From positions 124,001 to 188,000 of the forward strand of contig CAVWKW010000002.1 in the NCBI GenBank assembly GCA_963755705.1: DNA of 64,000 nucleotides, in the 5' to 3' direction. The first letter of the stretch is position 1. Every line of letters starts with the position of its first letter. The stretch is from JBARDN01 sp963755705. GTDB lineage: Bacteria > Desulfobacterota > Binatia > Binatales > Binataceae. The translations under genes were made by a program, and so were the position numbers. Shown piece by piece: positions 18,201-28,515 of the stretch. A model generated the notes under the pieces. It was given only the letters and a program-made list of their open reading frames with translations, made no database searches and had not been told where the DNA came from.

Positions 18201-21200
18201 CAAGAACCAGCCTTCCGATCCAATATTGTCGGCCGAGTCATCCGGTACTTTGCGCGCGAAACTGGAACTATAGTCGGCATCGGAGTACTACTTCCGCCCG
18301 GGCTATCTGTGTCCGCGTGTGCGAGCAAGCCCTCGATGGTCCGGTGTTTGAAGAACAATGGCGCCGCCACGCTGATGCCCGCCCGCGTCGCACGCGCGGC
18401 GATTTGAAAAATGTGTAATGAGTCCGCACCCAACTCGAAAAGATCGTCGCGCACCCCGACCCGATCCAGATGAAGGACCTCTGCCCAAATCTCCGCCAGC
18501 GTCCTCTCCCGGGCCGTTCGCGGAGCGACGAATTTGTGAGGCCGAGAGACCCGGACCGTGCCCGGAGCTGGGAGTGCACGCCGATCGATCTTTCCGTTCG
18601 CGGTAAGTGGCATCGCATCCAGCCGTACCACCGCGGATGGCAGCATATAGTCGGGCAGTTTTCCGATCAGAAATTCGCGCACCGCCGTGACGGTCAGCGC
18701 CTGCTGATTGGTGACAATATATGCAACCAGTCTCCGATCGCCGGGAGCGTCTTCCCGCAGAATTACCGCCGAACCTGTCACTCCCGGATGCTTATTCAGA
18801 GCCGATTCGATTTCTCCGAGCTCGATACGGAAGCCACGCAGCTTCACCTGATCATCGAGCCTGCTGAGAAACTCGATGGTGCCATCTGCCAGACGCCGGA
18901 CCAGATCTCCCGTCCGATAACATCGCGCATTCGCACCGCTGCGAAATGGATCGATGATAAATCTTTCCTCGGTCAAGGCAGGCTGGTTCAGGTACCCACG
19001 CGCAACACCAGATCCTCCTATATACAACTCTCCCGCACATCCTATTGCAGCGAGTTGCCCGGCGCGATCAAGTACGTAGAACTGGGTATTATCGATCGGC
19101 AAACCGATAGGCACAGGACCGTCTCCGGCCTCAATCCTGATCGCTGATGACCAGATAGTAGTCTCGGTCGGGCCGTACATATTCCATACCGAGCTGGTCC
19201 GCTCCAATAATTGATTAGCCAATTCGCGAGATAGCTTTTCGCCGCCGCATAACACTCTAAGCTGCGCGTTTCTCGTCCATCCTGCTTCGATCAAAAGTGT
19301 GAATGTGATCGGTGTTGCCTGGATTACCGTCGCGCGGGATTCGCGCAGCAGCTTAAGAAGCTCGCTTCCATCGGATGCGGTCGCGCGGCTAGCAACGGCA
19401 ACCTTCGCCCCGACGCAGAGCGGCAGAAAAATTTCAAGCGCCGCGATGTCAAAGGAAAGCGTGGTCACCGCCAGTAGTGTATCGCTGGAAGTGAGGCCAG
19501 GGCTCTTACGCATCGAATTCAACAGGTTGACAACAGCGCGATGCGGAATCTCGACGCCCTTCGGCCTACCGGTCGAACCCGAGGTATATATGACATAGGC
19601 AAGATCTTCAGAACCGACCGCCCGGGCCGATTCATTTCCGTCACCTTCGGCCTCAATCGCACTCCACTGAGTATCCAAACAGAAAACCCGTTCTGCACCC
19701 GGCGGCACGCTGCGCGCCAGTGCTTCTTGCGTTAATAGAATAGGTACTCTGGCGTCTTCGAGCACGAACCCGATTCGTTCCGCAGGGTAAGTCGGATCCA
19801 TGGGCACATAGGCCGCGCCGGCTTTGAGTACGCCGAGCAACGCCGTGATCATCTCGAGTGAGCGTTCCACGTAAACTCCGACCATCATGCCGGCGCCGAC
19901 GCCGAGCTTACGCAGATGTTGGGCTAACTGATCCGCTCGGCGATTCAACTCGAAATAGGTCAGTTGCTGGTCATTGTAAACCGCGGCCACCGCTTCAGGG
20001 GTTCGCGCGACCTGCGCCTCGAAGAGCTGGTGGACGCAAAGGTCAACAGGAAAATCCGCCTCGGTATTGTTCCAGTCCACAAGGTAGCGTTGCCGCTCGG
20101 CGGCCGACAGCAACGGCAGCGTGCAGATCTTCTGGTTTGAGCCGGCGCTCATCGCCGTCAGCAGAGTTGCGTAATGCCCCAACCAACGTTCAATCGTCGC
20201 CTGGTCGAACAGCCCGGCATTGTAATCGCAGTCGAGCATCAAACCATCGTCGGATTCGACCACGTTGAGAAACAAATCCTGATTGACGAAGGACTTTGCG
20301 TTCGGATCAACAGTTACTCCGAGCCCGGAGAAGTCGATGCCGGATCCGACTCGTTCGAGATTGAACTGCACTTCGGTTAAAGGCAGCCGGCTCGGATCGC
20401 GCTTAATCGAGAGCTTTTGAATCAAACGCCCATACGTATAGTTCTGATGTTCGTAGGCATCGAGCAGCGTTTGCCGCGCCGCCGAAAGAACTTGGGCAAC
20501 GAAAAGGTCATTGGCCACGCTTCCGCGCAGCGGCAGAAAGTTTACACAATGGCCTACCAGGCTCTCGCCCTCGAACGTCGATTGCCCCGCCGCAGGGATC
20601 CCCACGACGATATCTTCCTGCCCGCTGAGCCGGCTCAACAAAATCTGAAACGCCGCCAGCAGCGTGACAAACAGCGTGCACTTTTGCTGCGCACCGAAAC
20701 GCTTGATATCTCTATACGATTCCCCCGGAATCCGGACGCGGCAGGTGGCTCCCGGATAAGTTCTAAACGCCGGACGCTGACGATCCAGCGGCAGATCGAG
20801 GAACGGAGCGGGCTCGCGAAATTTTTCCTGCCAAAAGGTTTCGACTGCAGCAACTTCGGCGCTCTCAAAATACCTCGATTGTGATTCTGCGTAATCGCCA
20901 AAAGCCATCGGCGCCGGAAGCTCAGCGGCATGGCCCTCACGCGCAGAACTGTACAAACGCGAGAGTTCGTCAAGTACTACGTTGGTTGACCAACCGTCGC
21001 ATACGATGTGATGAGCGGTGACGATCAGATGATGCTCGCCGGGTTTTGCTACTATGAGTATCGCGCGGACCAACGGTCCCTGCTCGAGGTCGAACGGTGT
21101 GCGCGCATCGTCGCCGATAATTTCGGCAAGCCGTTTCTCGCGCGACCGATCGTCGAGCGCGGATAGATCCAGGAGCGGGATCGCCAGCTTGAGTTCGGAC

Positions 21201-24200
21201 GCGAACTGCTGGAATTCTCCCTCAGCATCAAAAGTCGCCCGCAACGCCTCGTGCCGAGCAAGCACGCTGTCGATAGAGCTGAAGAGAGCCGAGACATCTA
21301 GATCACCGCGCATTTTCAAAGTGAAAGACTCGTTGTAACAACACGACGCCTCTTCACTCAGTTTCGCCGACAGCCAGATTTCCTTTTGGGATTCAGTCAG
21401 CGGCACCCGCCGCGACGGAGTCGCGGACTTCTCAATAATGCTTGTGTCTGATGCTCCCAGACCGGGAGTGAGATTTGCCGCAGGCAAATGAACCCCGTTC
21501 CCATTCAGATGCGGCAAGGCGCCGTTGAACGCTACGTTGACCGGCGCAGGCTGAGGAGCAGGCAGAAATCCTGCCGCCTGCATCTCGAGTATGGACTCTT
21601 TGAAAGCCCGCACGACGTGCTCGATATCCGCATCGCTGTGCGCAGTCGTGAGAAACAGCGGAAACCCTTCCTGAATATGCACCCCGCGTTCGCGCAAGTA
21701 GTAATACAGAAGACCTGCATGGGTCAGTTCGGCAGGTAGCGAGAAATAGGCAATCGAGCCGAAAGTATCAACATGCGCCGGGATCTGCCGCTCAACGAAG
21801 AACGCATTGATGGCGTCCGCCATGCGGATGGTTTTGGCTGCCAACTGCTCCCACAGTTCAGGACCTGCGGCCTTTAGATGATTGAGTACCGCCAATGTCG
21901 CGGCCAGCGCGAGTGGATGGCGTACGAATGTTCCCGCGAAAAAGGTCACCCCGGTTTCGGGATATGAATCGTCGCCGTAGTTCCACATTCCGCCGTCGAG
22001 CGCGTCCATAAAGGCACTACTGCCGGCGAGAACCCCGATTGGCATTCCGCCCCCAAGAACTTTTCCGTAAATCGCAAGGTCCGCCTTGATTCCGAACAGC
22101 GCCTGGCAGCCTCCGCGGTCCACCCGGAAGCCGGTTACTACTTCATCGAAGATAAGCGCGGTTCCCGACCGCTGGGTAATCCGCCTGACCTGTCGCAGAA
22201 ACTCAATTGGCTGCAGCGCCGGATGACGGCTTTGTACGGGTTCGATCAGAACCGCCGCGAGCTCGCTTGCATGATCCTCGATATAGCGCAGAGCTTCCGG
22301 CGTGCCATAGTCGAGCACGACTACGTTAGCAACTTTCTCACGCGGTATTCCCGGCGCCACTGGTAGCGAGCGCGGTCCGTTCGGACCGTTGACGCCTTTG
22401 ACTACTACTTCATCAAACATTCCATGATAGGCACCGGTGAATAGCACCACCTTGCTGCGCGCGGTGATGGTGCGCGCGACGCGCAGCGCTGCGGTCACCG
22501 CTTCAGACCCGGTGTTGCAGAAGGTAACGCGCTCCATTCCGGTCATTTCGCAGATAAGATCCGCAACCTTGCCGGCCAGGGGTGATTGCGGTCCCGTCTC
22601 GTATCCATGATCGAGTTGTTCGCGGACTGCTTCCGTAACGAAGTCCGGCGCATGGCCAAACATTACGGGGCCATATCCATTAACCAGGTCGATATACTCA
22701 TTACCGTCAACATCCCAAAGCTTTGAGCCACTGGAACGGACCGTTACAATTGGGTAAACGATTTCCTTCCACAGCAGACGAAAGCCGGCCGCGACCCGGG
22801 GGTCCGCAAGATGGTCTCGATCCCGTTCGGTCAGCCGTTTCGAACCTGCGGTCTTCTTGCTGTAGCTATCTACCAGCGCACTCAGATGTTTGGATTGAAG
22901 CGGCGTCAAATCCCGGGCCTGACCTGTTTCGACCGGTCCGAATGGGATGAACTTTCTTGAGGTAGGTCCGCGCGACGGGATCGGGGCGGAACCATTTAGC
23001 TCCTCCGCCTGCGCCGCACTAACTAGCGGTTTGCTGGCCGCAACTTGCTCGAGCCCGGCCGGACGCGCCGTGTTTTCCCTGCCGCGGAGAACCTCCAGTT
23101 GTTTTGCCATCAGATCCGAAAGCGCCTGGATCTGAGCTTTGAACAGCTCCTGAAGCTTCAGGTCTCCCGGCTGAGGCGTCGCGCTAGCGTCCGCAAATTG
23201 CGCCATCGAAGCAGGCGCGGCGACTGGCGATACCTCTTCGCGCAATGGCGGCCTCAGCTCGGAATGCGAGTCATCGGGCTCGATGATATCCGCCTCGCCT
23301 GCGACTGAGATCTCCTCCGGTAGTTTGGCATCGAGATAGGCCGCGAGCGCCTCGAGAGTGGCTAATTGATCGAGTAACTGCCTGAACGTGATCTTTATAC
23401 CAAACTCGGCGTGCAAGGCTTGCGAGATCTGCGTCAGGAACAACGAGTCGAATCCCAATTCGAGAAAGGTGACACCGCTGGCGGTTGCGCCGAGCTTGAG
23501 ACCTGATAAATCTTCAAAAATCGACTCCAATCTCGATCGGATTCGAGTCGCGCGACCTTCTGTTTGAGGCAACGGTACCTCCATGCCCTTTGCCGGGTCA
23601 TCTGCCGGTCGTGCAGCTTCCGGTGCCGGTCGTGCAGCTTCCGGGCGCTGTTGGTCAGGCCCTGCACTTGCGAGTGATCGCAGGCCTTCGGTGCCGCCGC
23701 CAGATTTTTCAGCTACATCGACCACGACCGATAAACCTTGGCGACTCCTGGCAGCTTCTGCGTTTAATGCGGTCCCGCGCCAGAACCGCTTGCGTTCGAA
23801 CGGATACAGCGGCAGCGTGACTCTGCGGCGCAATTCGTCCGCATAGACCTGCGCCCAATCAGGCTCGGCGCCGTGCAGCCAGAGTTGGCCGAGCGCGCTG
23901 AGCATCGACTCTTCTTCGGTCTGCTGGCCGACGCGATCGGGCATCGACGCTACTACGAGCTGTTCAGGACTGCTCGCCTGATGCTGCCGAGAGAGCACGG
24001 ACAGAGTGTTGCCCGGACCAACTTCCAGCAGGGCGCAGTTTTCGGCTCGCAGTTTCGCCGCGCCGCTTGAGAATCTCACCGGCAGCCTGAGATGATTCGC
24101 CCAGTAATTCGGATCGGCTGCTTCGCGCGCCGTGATCCAGTCGCCGGTCACGCTCGACAGGAATGGAATCGCGGGCGTGCCCACCTCGACCGAGCCGAGC

Positions 24201-26425
24201 AATCGGAGGAAAGGCTCCCGCGCTGGATCCATCATGCTCGAATGGAACGCGTGCGAAGTCCGCAGGCGCCGGGACACGATTCCTTCGCTCTCGAACCTCT
24301 TCTCCAGATCCGCGATCGCATCGGAAGGTCCCGCCAACACCGTGAGCGATGGACCGTTGACCGCCGCGAGGCTCGTAGCCTCATCCAGATAGCGCGCGAT
24401 ATCCGCCTCGCCCAGCCGCACCGATAGCATCGCCCCGCGGAGAAGATCGTGCATCAGGGCTCCGCGCGCGGCCACCAGGCGAAGCGCGTCCTTCAAAGAA
24501 AAAACTCCCGCGATGCAGGCCGCAACAAACTCGCCGACGCTGTGGCCGATCATCGCCCGCGGATGAATACCGAATCGGCCCCAGAGTTGTGCCAATGCGT
24601 ATTCGACGATGAACAGCGCCGGCTGTGCGACTGCGGTGTCGTTGACTTGTTCGTCAGTCAGTAGCGTATCGGCAGAATCGAACAGGCTACTCAGATTGAG
24701 TCCGGATCCGTCTGCGAGAATTTGCAAACAAATGTTGACATGCTCACGGAACCATGGCTCGGCGAAGTATAGTTGCCGGCCCATCCCGAGGTATTGCGAC
24801 CCCTGCCCCGGAAACATGAATGCAACTGCAAGGCGGTTCGACGGCGTGATTCGCGTGAGCACTCGCCGCCCGCCACCTTGCAGCGTCGATATCGCGTCGG
24901 CGCTGTCGTGAACCACCGCCATCCGGCGCGCCTCGAACGAATGACGTCCCACCATCAGGGTATGGGCAACGTCAGCCAGTTCGGTAGCCGGCTTGGCCGC
25001 CAGATAAGCCGCCAGATTCACCGTCGCGGTGTTCAGCGCGGTCTCAGTTTTGGCCGATAGCAACAACAAATGAGCGCCGCGCCGCGACTTCGTCGCGAGG
25101 GCTTCCGGCGCCTCTTCCATCACCAGGTGCGCATTGGTGCCGCCGATTCCGAATGCGCTCACGCCCGCGCGCCGGGGTGTTGCTCCGCGCGGCCACGGCG
25201 CCAGCGCTGCATTCACATAGAAGGGAGAGTCTTCGAGGTTTAGTTTTGGATTGGCGCGTTTGAAGTGCAGCGTCGGTGGCAGCATCCCGTGATGCAGCGA
25301 CATCGCCGTCTTGATCAGCCCGGTAACGCCCGCGGCAACATCAAGATGCCCTACATTGGTCTTGGCGGTTCCCAGCGCGCAGAACTGGCGTTGCGTGGTC
25401 GCGCGCCGGAAGGCCTGCGTCAGTGCGGCTATCTCGATCGGATCGCCCAGCGGGGTCCCGGTGCCATGTGCTTCGACATACGAGATCGACGCCGGGTCCA
25501 CGCCCGCTGAAGAATGCGCCATCGCGATCGCGCTGGCCTGGCCGTCAACTCCCGGCGCCGTGAAGCCGACCTTTGCGGCCCCGTCGTTGGTTACTCCGAA
25601 TCCCTTGATGACGGCGTAGATCTGATCTCCGTCCGCGACGGCTTCCTGAAGCCGCTTTAAGAGCACCACTGCGGCTCCGTCCCCGAACACCGTGCCCTGG
25701 CTGGAGGCGTCGAAGCTTCGGCAGTGGCCGTCGGGCGATACCATTCCCCCCGGTTCGTAAAGGTACCCGCGTTTTTGTGGGAAGGTGATTGAAACACCAC
25801 CCGCCAGCGCCAGGTCGCATTGGTAATTCTGCAGGCTAAGACACGCCTGGGATACCGCGACCAGCGAAGTCGAGCATCCGCAGTTGAGCGAAAATGCAGG
25901 TCCCCGCAGGTTCAGCTTGTATGCGACCCGGGTTGGAAGAAATTCGAAATTGCTGCCAAGCGTGGTGATGAAGTCGCTTACTTGATAACCCGCCGCATAC
26001 CTGGATATGTCCTCGCGATCACCGCATATTTGCTGCGCGAAGTAGCTGTTGAAACTGCAGCCCGCAAAAACCGCGGTGAGTCCTTTGTATACCAGCGGGT
26101 CGTATCCGGAATCCTCGAACGCATGCCAGCAGCATTCAAGGAAAATCCGCTGTTGCGGGTCGATCAGTTCAGCCTCTTTCGGATAGATGCCGAAAAAGGC
26201 CGCGTCGAACTTGTCCGCGTCTTCGATGATAGCGCGCGCACGCACATAGTTTGGCTGGTGGGCCACGGCCGCCACGGCGTCATCGGCCTCGAGCTCGGAG
26301 GGCGCAAAGTGTGTGATGGATTCGATGCCGGCGCAGAGATTGCGCCAGAATGTACCGACGTCCCCGGCCCCCGGAAATCGCCCGGCCATTCCGATAATCG
26401 CGATGTCAGTCAGAGCGTCACTCAT
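18200..26425 (-). CDS. Hybrid PKS-NRPS: KS-AT-ACP-AMT-C-A-PCP
   Basis: This 2,741-residue megasynthase has its domains in the following order. KS has Cys in NCGCSTSLVA (about 183) and HGTGT (about 318). AT has GHSVGEF (about 627) and HAFHSSMMDP (about 727), malonyl type. ACP has LGFDSLF (about 993). A class III PLP aminotransferase has NTGSEAVTAALR and Lys in YGKVLGGGMPIG (about 1454). C has AHHIVCDGWS (about 1807, intact). A has YTSGSTGRPKGV (about 2283) and NGKIDR. PCP has LGADSLH (about 2668). This layout is that of iturin/mycosubtilin and microcystin-type enzymes, in which the carrier-bound beta-keto group becomes a beta-amino group before peptide bond formation. My reading of the A pocket is D-I-L-Q-L-G-M-I-W-K, glycine-like. 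It takes its chain from the A-PCP protein just upstream and passes it to the C-C-A-PCP-TE protein. Confidence 0.95.
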   Translation of the reverse strand: MSDALTDIAIIGMAGRFPGAGDVGTFWRNLCAGIESITHFAPSELEADDAVAAVAHQPNYVRARAIIEDADKFDAAFFGIYPKEAELIDPQQRIFLECCWHAFEDSGYDPLVYKGLTAVFAGCSFNSYFAQQICGDREDISRYAAGYQVSDFITTLGSNFEFLPTRVAYKLNLRGPAFSLNCGCSTSLVAVSQACLSLQNYQCDLALAGGVSITFPQKRGYLYEPGGMVSPDGHCRSFDASSQGTVFGDGAAVVLLKRLQEAVADGDQIYAVIKGFGVTNDGAAKVGFTAPGVDGQASAIAMAHSSAGVDPASISYVEAHGTGTPLGDPIEIAALTQAFRRATTQRQFCALGTAKTNVGHLDVAAGVTGLIKTAMSLHHGMLPPTLHFKRANPKLNLEDSPFYVNAALAPWPRGATPRRAGVSAFGIGGTNAHLVMEEAPEALATKSRRGAHLLLLSAKTETALNTATVNLAAYLAAKPATELADVAHTLMVGRHSFEARRMAVVHDSADAISTLQGGGRRVLTRITPSNRLAVAFMFPGQGSQYLGMGRQLYFAEPWFREHVNICLQILADGSGLNLSSLFDSADTLLTDEQVNDTAVAQPALFIVEYALAQLWGRFGIHPRAMIGHSVGEFVAACIAGVFSLKDALRLVAARGALMHDLLRGAMLSVRLGEADIARYLDEATSLAAVNGPSLTVLAGPSDAIADLEKRFESEGIVSRRLRTSHAFHSSMMDPAREPFLRLLGSVEVGTPAIPFLSSVTGDWITAREAADPNYWANHLRLPVRFSSGAAKLRAENCALLEVGPGNTLSVLSRQHQASSPEQLVVASMPDRVGQQTEEESMLSALGQLWLHGAEPDWAQVYADELRRRVTLPLYPFERKRFWRGTALNAEAARSRQGLSVVVDVAEKSGGGTEGLRSLASAGPDQQRPEAARPAPEAARPADDPAKGMEVPLPQTEGRATRIRSRLESIFEDLSGLKLGATASGVTFLELGFDSLFLTQISQALHAEFGIKITFRQLLDQLATLEALAAYLDAKLPEEISVAGEADIIEPDDSHSELRPPLREEVSPVAAPASMAQFADASATPQPGDLKLQELFKAQIQALSDLMAKQLEVLRGRENTARPAGLEQVAASKPLVSAAQAEELNGSAPIPSRGPTSRKFIPFGPVETGQARDLTPLQSKHLSALVDSYSKKTAGSKRLTERDRDHLADPRVAAGFRLLWKEIVYPIVTVRSSGSKLWDVDGNEYIDLVNGYGPVMFGHAPDFVTEAVREQLDHGYETGPQSPLAGKVADLICEMTGMERVTFCNTGSEAVTAALRVARTITARSKVVLFTGAYHGMFDEVVVKGVNGPNGPRSLPVAPGIPREKVANVVVLDYGTPEALRYIEDHASELAAVLIEPVQSRHPALQPIEFLRQVRRITQRSGTALIFDEVVTGFRVDRGGCQALFGIKADLAIYGKVLGGGMPIGVLAGSSAFMDALDGGMWNYGDDSYPETGVTFFAGTFVRHPLALAATLAVLNHLKAAGPELWEQLAAKTIRMADAINAFFVERQIPAHVDTFGSIAYFSLPAELTHAGLLYYYLRERGVHIQEGFPLFLTTAHSDADIEHVVRAFKESILEMQAAGFLPAPQPAPVNVAFNGALPHLNGNGVHLPAANLTPGLGASDTSIIEKSATPSRRVPLTESQKEIWLSAKLSEEASCCYNESFTLKMRGDLDVSALFSSIDSVLARHEALRATFDAEGEFQQFASELKLAIPLLDLSALDDRSREKRLAEIIGDDARTPFDLEQGPLVRAILIVAKPGEHHLIVTAHHIVCDGWSTNVVLDELSRLYSSAREGHAAELPAPMAFGDYAESQSRYFESAEVAAVETFWQEKFREPAPFLDLPLDRQRPAFRTYPGATCRVRIPGESYRDIKRFGAQQKCTLFVTLLAAFQILLSRLSGQEDIVVGIPAAGQSTFEGESLVGHCVNFLPLRGSVANDLFVAQVLSAARQTLLDAYEHQNYTYGRLIQKLSIKRDPSRLPLTEVQFNLERVGSGIDFSGLGVTVDPNAKSFVNQDLFLNVVESDDGLMLDCDYNAGLFDQATIERWLGHYATLLTAMSAGSNQKICTLPLLSAAERQRYLVDWNNTEADFPVDLCVHQLFEAQVARTPEAVAAVYNDQQLTYFELNRRADQLAQHLRKLGVGAGMMVGVYVERSLEMITALLGVLKAGAAYVPMDPTYPAERIGFVLEDARVPILLTQEALARSVPPGAERVFCLDTQWSAIEAEGDGNESARAVGSEDLAYVIYTSGSTGRPKGVEIPHRAVVNLLNSMRKSPGLTSSDTLLAVTTLSFDIAALEIFLPLCVGAKVAVASRATASDGSELLKLLRESRATVIQATPITFTLLIEAGWTRNAQLRVLCGGEKLSRELANQLLERTSSVWNMYGPTETTIWSSAIRIEAGDGPVPIGLPIDNTQFYVLDRAGQLAAIGCAGELYIGGSGVARGYLNQPALTEERFIIDPFRSGANARCYRTGDLVRRLADGTIEFLSRLDDQVKLRGFRIELGEIESALNKHPGVTGSAVILREDAPGDRRLVAYIVTNQQALTVTAVREFLIGKLPDYMLPSAVVRLDAMPLTANGKIDRRALPAPGTVRVSRPHKFVAPRTARERTLAEIWAEVLHLDRVGVRDDLFELGADSLHIFQIAARATRAGISVAAPLFFKHRTIEGLLAHADTDSPGGSSTPMPTIVPVSRAKYRMTRPTILDRKAGS

Positions 26426-26469
26426 CGCGGATCAGTTTCCTCTAGGCTCCATCACCTCGACTCGAGTAA

Positions 26470-28434
26470 TCATCGTGCACGCCGCGACAACAGCTCGCGC
26501 TGCCGCTGCGCCCGAAACCCCGGATCATTTCCATTGCCCGGATCACTCCCTTTCCCGGCCGCAGCGGCTCGCGCGCCGATGCACAGATGCGCCGCGAGCG
26601 AAGCAACCGTCGGATATTGAAACAGGTCGGTGATCTCGAACTTCCTGGCGAGCACCCGCTGCAATTTTGCGTGAGTCTCGATCAGTTGCAGCGAATCGCC
26701 GCCGAGATCGAAGAAGGTGGCATCGAGGTCCGCTGACGGCAGACGCAGGACCTCGCGCCACACCGAAGAAATCGTCGCTTCGATCGCGGTGGTCCGCGCG
26801 CCGGACTCTTGCGCGGATTGAGAAACCGGGGCGTCGGCGCGAAGCCGCGCCAGCGCACCGCGATCAACTTTGCCGTTGGGAGTCAGCGGAATTTCATCGA
26901 CCGTCTCGAACGACCCCGGCATCATGTAGTGCGGAAGCTTGCCCATTAGAAACGCACGCAGGTCATGCTGACCGGGCGCAGGACGCGAACGCGGCATCAC
27001 ATACGCGACCAAACGCTTTACTTGGTGGGAATCTTTTTCGGCCAATACTACGGCGTCCCGAACCGCCGGATGCTGCCGCAGGGTCTCGGCGATCTCGCCC
27101 GGCTCGACCCGGTATCCATAGATTTTTACCTGATCGTCAACCCGGCCGAGAAATTCCAGTGCTCCATCGGGGCGCAACCTGACCTGATCGCCGGTGCGAT
27201 AGAGGCGTCGAGAAGTATCGGTTTCCCAGGGCGGCACAACGAACTTCTGTGCAGTCAGATCACGCTGATTCAGGTATCCCCGAGCAACGCCGTCACCGCC
27301 GATATAGAGTTCTCCGGCTTCTCCAGCCGGCACCTGATTGAATTCAGAATCCAGCACCCAAACCGCGGTGCCACTGATCGGGAATCCGATCGGAACCGAC
27401 GCACCTTCCAGATGCTCACGGCGCGCGGTCAGACATACCGCAAAGGTCGTGGCTTCGGTCGGGCCGTAGCCATTGACGAGCCGGCAGCCGGGCAATCCCG
27501 CAACCGCAGCGCGGAAATGTGCGAGCGATCCGGAATCCCCGCCGGTCACCAACTGTTTAAGCAGACTCAGCGCCTCGGGATGCTGATCGATCATCAGATT
27601 GAACAGTCCCGCGGGCAGCCATACCGTCGTCACTTCGTGATGACGGATGACCGCCGCGATGTCCTCGAGCGACGGCGTTCCCGGCGGCATCAGTACGAGG
27701 CTGCCTCCGTTCAGCAGCGGTCCCCAGATTTCGAGGGTTGAAGCGTCGAAACAGATCGGCGCGAGCTGCATGAAGCGATGCCCGGCGTCGAATGCAAGAT
27801 AATCAGTGTTCTTTACCAGGTGAGCGACGCCGCGATGCTCGATCATCACGCCCTTGGGGCTGCCGGTCGAGCCCGAGGTGTACATCACATAGATCAGATT
27901 GGTGGTAGCGACGGGGAGATTGAGATTTTCGGCGCAACGCTGCTCGATCGCGGCTGCCTCGCGATCGACCAGCAACAACTTTGCGATCTGTCGCGGCAAT
28001 CGTTCGCTGCAAGACGAATCCGTTATCACGACAGAGGCGAGCGTATCCCGCAGCATGAATTCCAACCTTTCGGCGGGATAATCGGGATCCAGGGGAACGT
28101 AAGCGCCTCCCACTTTGAGTACCGCGAGCAGCGCGACCACCAGGTCGAAGGAGCGTCGTAAGCAGACGCCCACCAATGCTTCATTGCCAACTCCCAGAAC
28201 CGCCAGATGGCGGGCCAGCCGGTTGGCTCGTTCATTCACTTCGCCATAGGTGATCCGCTGCGCGCCCATAATCAGCGCGATCGCTTCGGGATCGCGCGCG
28301 GCCTGCTCCTCGAACCAGGCGTGAACGGTGCCGATATGCGCTCCGTTCAAGAGCGTTTCGTTGCTCGTCGGCGCCCAATGAGTACCCTGGCTCGAGCCCG
28401 ACAACGCCAGCAATGATTGTGCTCCCTTGGTCAT
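26470..28434 (-). CDS. Stand-alone NRPS A-PCP didomain, valine-like pocket (probable starter module)
   Basis: This adenylation plus carrier protein has no condensation domain, as expected for a loading module. Motifs include YTSGSTGSPKGV, GYGPTEATTF, LYRTGD, LTPNGKVDR and the carrier site DLGGDSLQ. The ten pocket positions read D-A-L-W-V-G-G-T-F-K, close to the valine code DAFWIGGTFK. The C-terminal tail after the PCP (FRAQRQRELLSRRAR) is basic and resembles the tail of the A-PCP protein at 5020. I choose ATG at 28434; TTG at 28464 would add ten residues, and no strong ribosome binding site separates them. It lies directly between the CmlA-like hydroxylase and the megasynthase. The simplest model is that it loads valine or a similar residue, which is beta-hydroxylated on the PCP and handed to the KS. 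Confidence 0.9.
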   Translation of the reverse strand: MTKGAQSLLALSGSSQGTHWAPTSNETLLNGAHIGTVHAWFEEQAARDPEAIALIMGAQRITYGEVNERANRLARHLAVLGVGNEALVGVCLRRSFDLVVALLAVLKVGGAYVPLDPDYPAERLEFMLRDTLASVVITDSSCSERLPRQIAKLLLVDREAAAIEQRCAENLNLPVATTNLIYVMYTSGSTGSPKGVMIEHRGVAHLVKNTDYLAFDAGHRFMQLAPICFDASTLEIWGPLLNGGSLVLMPPGTPSLEDIAAVIRHHEVTTVWLPAGLFNLMIDQHPEALSLLKQLVTGGDSGSLAHFRAAVAGLPGCRLVNGYGPTEATTFAVCLTARREHLEGASVPIGFPISGTAVWVLDSEFNQVPAGEAGELYIGGDGVARGYLNQRDLTAQKFVVPPWETDTSRRLYRTGDQVRLRPDGALEFLGRVDDQVKIYGYRVEPGEIAETLRQHPAVRDAVVLAEKDSHQVKRLVAYVMPRSRPAPGQHDLRAFLMGKLPHYMMPGSFETVDEIPLTPNGKVDRGALARLRADAPVSQSAQESGARTTAIEATISSVWREVLRLPSADLDATFFDLGGDSLQLIETHAKLQRVLARKFEITDLFQYPTVASLAAHLCIGARAAAAGKGSDPGNGNDPGFRAQRQRELLSRRAR

Positions 28435-28515
28435 ATCTACTGTCACAGCCTGATTCGTCTGCAATTTGGCTCACACCAGGAACCTACAGTCATTTCCTCC
28501 GTCACTTTTACCGCC

